Below, piece after piece: positions 5,473-7,200 of a stretch of DNA of 7,200 nucleotides (positions are counted from its first letter, which is position 1; each line of letters opens with the position of its first letter). The stretch is from NCBI GenBank assembly GCA_934645275.1, contig CAKUDW010000098.1, positions 1 through 7,200 on the forward strand. The letters are read 5' to 3'. The notes below the pieces were generated by a model, which was not told where the DNA came from, did no database searches, and saw nothing but the letters and a program-made list of their open reading frames with translations. Both the position numbers and the translations under genes were made by a program. This DNA comes from an uncultured Clostridia bacterium. GTDB taxonomy: Bacteria > Bacillota_A > Clostridia > Christensenellales > Aristaeellaceae.

Positions 5473-6444
5473 TCAGCCCTCCGTGGTGTTAATGCAGCGT
5501 GTCATGTGTCCGGGCGCGATCTCCGCGAGCTCCGGCATGGCTCGTTTGCAAGCTTCGGTACAGCGGTCACAGCGCGGGGAAAAACTGCATCCCTCGGGCA
5601 GGTGCAATAGGTTCGGCACCACGCCGGGAATCGTGTCCAGCAGCGGTGAATCGCCGTCCAGCGAAGCCACGGCGTTCATCAGCCCGCGGGTATAGGGGTG
5701 CGCAGGATGGTCGAACAGCTCGAAAGTTTCTGCCTGCTCCACCACGCGGCCAGCGTACATGACGTACACGTAGTCGCACACCTGCGCGATCACGCCCAGA
5801 TTATGGGAAATCAGAATGATGCTGGTACCAATTTCATCGCGCAGGTTCTTCATCAGCTGCAAAATCTGCGCCTCCACAGTCACATCCAACGCCGTGGTCG
5901 GTTCATCAGCGATAATCAGTTTAGGACGGCAAATCATCGCCATGGCGATCATAATGCGTTGGCGCAGGCCGCCGGACAGCTCGTGTGGATAGCATTCGTA
6001 GCGACGCTCGGGCTCGGAAATGCCCACCTTACGGAAGATGCGCAGCACCTCCGCTTTCGCCTCCTTCGCGCGCACCTTGCGGTGCAGCATGACCACCTCG
6101 CACACCTGCTTACCCACCTTGACCACCGGATTCAGGCTTGTCATGGGCTCCTGAAAGATCATGGATAATTCTTCGCCGCGCACGTCGGCCATGTCTCGCT
6201 CGGACAGCGCTGTGAGGTCCTTATCGGCCAGCAACACGCGGCCGCTCACAATTTTGCCCGGATACTTCAACAGTCGAATAATAGAACGCGCCGTCATGCT
6301 CTTGCCGCAGCCGGATTCGCCCACAATGCCGATGATGCTGCGCTTGGGCACGGTGAGCGACACGTCGTTCACAGCCTTTACCTCGCCGTTTTGGGTAAAG
6401 AAGCTGGTACAGAGATGCTCCACTTGCAGTGTGTTTTTTTCCAT
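5473..6444 (-). CDS. Oligopeptide/dipeptide ABC transporter ATP-binding protein, OppD/DppD-like
   Basis: The protein has 323 residues, the family length. It is the second ATPase of the importer, expected to form a heterodimer with the OppF-like protein below the permeases. Visible motifs: Walker [10 protein letters not shown] (42-50), Q-loop Gln98 in FQEPMTSLNP (typical of OppD), signature LSGGLRQR (156-163), Walker B KLIIADEP with Glu181, D-loop TALD, and switch His214. The C-terminal peptide-transporter extension starts at HPYTRGLMNAV (249-259) and holds Cys286, 292, 295 and 299 plus Cys317, as in its partner. The FQEP and LSGGxRQR forms, together with gene order, favour OppD rather than OppF. 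The start at 6444 has a GGGAGGG site (6454-6460) 9 bases upstream. It lies 19 bases after the permease gene and one base before the oppF-like gene, consistent with one operon. Confidence 0.95.
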   Translation of the reverse strand: MEKNTLQVEHLCTSFFTQNGEVKAVNDVSLTVPKRSIIGIVGESGCGKSMTARSIIRLLKYPGKIVSGRVLLADKDLTALSERDMADVRGEELSMIFQEPMTSLNPVVKVGKQVCEVVMLHRKVRAKEAKAEVLRIFRKVGISEPERRYECYPHELSGGLRQRIMIAMAMICRPKLIIADEPTTALDVTVEAQILQLMKNLRDEIGTSIILISHNLGVIAQVCDYVYVMYAGRVVEQAETFELFDHPAHPYTRGLMNAVASLDGDSPLLDTIPGVVPNLLHLPEGCSFSPRCDRCTEACKRAMPELAEIAPGHMTRCINTTEG

Positions 6445-6463
6445 AATGTGCTTCCCTCCCCCT

Positions 6464-7200
6464 CTACTGGTTCTTCAGGTGCGGGTCCAACACATCTCGC
6501 AGACCGTCGCCCAGAAAATTGAACGCCAGCACGATCAGCATGATGGCCAGACTGGGCGAAAGGCTCAGCCATGGCTGGCTGTACAAAAACTGACGGCCAG
6601 TGCTGGCCATCAGGCCCCACGAGGCCTGCGGCGCCTTGATGCCGATGCCCAGGAAGCTCAGTGAGCTTTCCGACAGTATAGCCGAGGGAATATTCAGCGT
6701 GAACAGCACGATCAGCGACGGGATACAGTTAGGCAGAATGTGGCGCAGCATGATGGTAAAACGCCCCACACCGATGGAACGTGCAGCTTCCACATATTCG
6801 CTTCCCTTCAGCTTCAGCGTTTCCGCACGCACGATGCGGGCCACGCTGGCCCAGTTTACCAACGCCAGCGCCAGAAAAATATTGATGATGCCATCGCCCA
6901 GCGTGTACATGATGACCATGGCCAGCAGCATGGACGGAAACGCCAACATGATATCCGCAATGCGCATGATCACCGCGTCCGTGCGTCCGCCCACAAAGCC
7001 CGCCACGATGCCCAGAAGCGCGCCAATCAGCATGGAGACCACCGTGGGTACGACGCCCACCAGCAGCGACACGCGCGAACCGTAGAGCATGCGCGTGAGC
7101 ACATCGCGCCCCGCCTCGTCCGTACCCAGCAGATGCTTTGCCGAGGGCGCGGCAAGGCGGCTCAGCAGATCCATTTCGTCAAAATCATAAGGCGTAAGGC
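6464..7200 (-). CDS. Oligopeptide/dipeptide ABC transporter permease, OppC/DppC-like (5' end outside window)
   Basis: This is the inner-membrane channel subunit of the importer. The frame is open to the right edge: residues LTPYDFDE precede the Met codon at 7172-7174 and match the usual PYD..E region of OppC proteins, so that Met is internal and roughly 50-60 N-terminal residues, including the first membrane helix, are missing. About 244 residues are visible. Features: the family motif LGTDEAGRDVLTRMLYG; several hydrophobic helices (LLVGVVPTVVSMLIGALLGIVAGF, IADIMLAFPSMLLAMVIMY, a segment around FLALALVNWASVARI, SLIVLFTLNIPSAILS, SLAIMLIVLAFNFLG); and the cytoplasmic EAA loop EYVEAARSIGVGRFTIMLRHILPN, which docks on the ATPases. 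The C-terminus NFLGDGLRDVLDPHLK is characteristic of OppC/DppC. A partner OppB-like permease and a binding-protein gene would be expected beyond the right edge. Confidence 0.93.
   Translation of the reverse strand, partial: LTPYDFDEMDLLSRLAAPSAKHLLGTDEAGRDVLTRMLYGSRVSLLVGVVPTVVSMLIGALLGIVAGFVGGRTDAVIMRIADIMLAFPSMLLAMVIMYTLGDGIINIFLALALVNWASVARIVRAETLKLKGSEYVEAARSIGVGRFTIMLRHILPNCIPSLIVLFTLNIPSAILSESSLSFLGIGIKAPQASWGLMASTGRQFLYSQPWLSLSPSLAIMLIVLAFNFLGDGLRDVLDPHLKNQ

Noticed and set aside
5698..6168. Plus-strand open frames across the two ATPase genes (for example 5698-6168)
   Set aside because: They are antisense shadows of strongly motif-supported ABC ATPase genes, with His/Gln-rich translations typical of reverse-frame reading.
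7172..7174. Met codon as the start of the permease
   Set aside because: The frame continues upstream to the window edge with residues LTPYDFDE that match internal OppC sequence. No ribosome binding site is seen there, and the first membrane helix would be missing.

Overview
The window looks like chromosomal DNA of a moderately GC-rich Clostridia-type member of the Bacillota. The evidence is strong AGGAGG-type ribosome binding sites, tight gene spacing with an ATGA overlap, a cysteine-packed protein resembling clostridial spore-coat or surface proteins, an ECF-type sigma factor, and an Opp/Dpp-type peptide ABC operon. No RNA gene, insertion sequence or CRISPR array was seen. The exact genus cannot be read from the sequence.

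Layout. (1) Positions 1-32 hold a hairpin with a T-run, probably part of a bidirectional terminator cut by the left edge. (2) Positions 58-1047 (minus) encode a 329-residue protein with 31 cysteines: two Cys clusters, a central beta-rich domain and a C-terminal zinc-ribbon-like pair of CxxC motifs. (3) Positions 1048-1285 are a divergent promoter region. (4) Positions 1286-1834 (plus) encode an ECF-like sigma factor. It overlaps by 4 bases the gene at 1831-4212. That gene encodes a 793-residue single-pass membrane protein with a short cytoplasmic head, one membrane helix, a beta-propeller-like region and a C-terminal domain resembling a family 1 extracellular solute-binding protein. (5) Positions 4211-4491 are an intergenic stretch between convergent genes, packed with inverted repeats. 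It includes two terminator-like hairpins and two tandem copies of a nested palindrome of identical size. (6) Positions 4500-7200 (minus) are the end of a peptide/nickel-type ABC transporter operon in the order oppC-like permease (cut by the right edge), oppD-like ATPase, oppF-like ATPase.

How the genes may work together. The sigma gene and the 793-residue gene form one translationally coupled unit. By analogy with other sigma/anti-sigma pairs, the membrane protein probably holds the sigma factor at the membrane until its outer part senses something. Its outer part appears to be a propeller fused to a solute-binding-protein fold, so the signal could be a small solute or peptide. This is the most interesting item in the window. 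The neighbouring ABC operon has no binding-protein gene inside the window. A functional link between it and the sensor is possible but unsupported, because the two units converge and each appears to have its own terminator.
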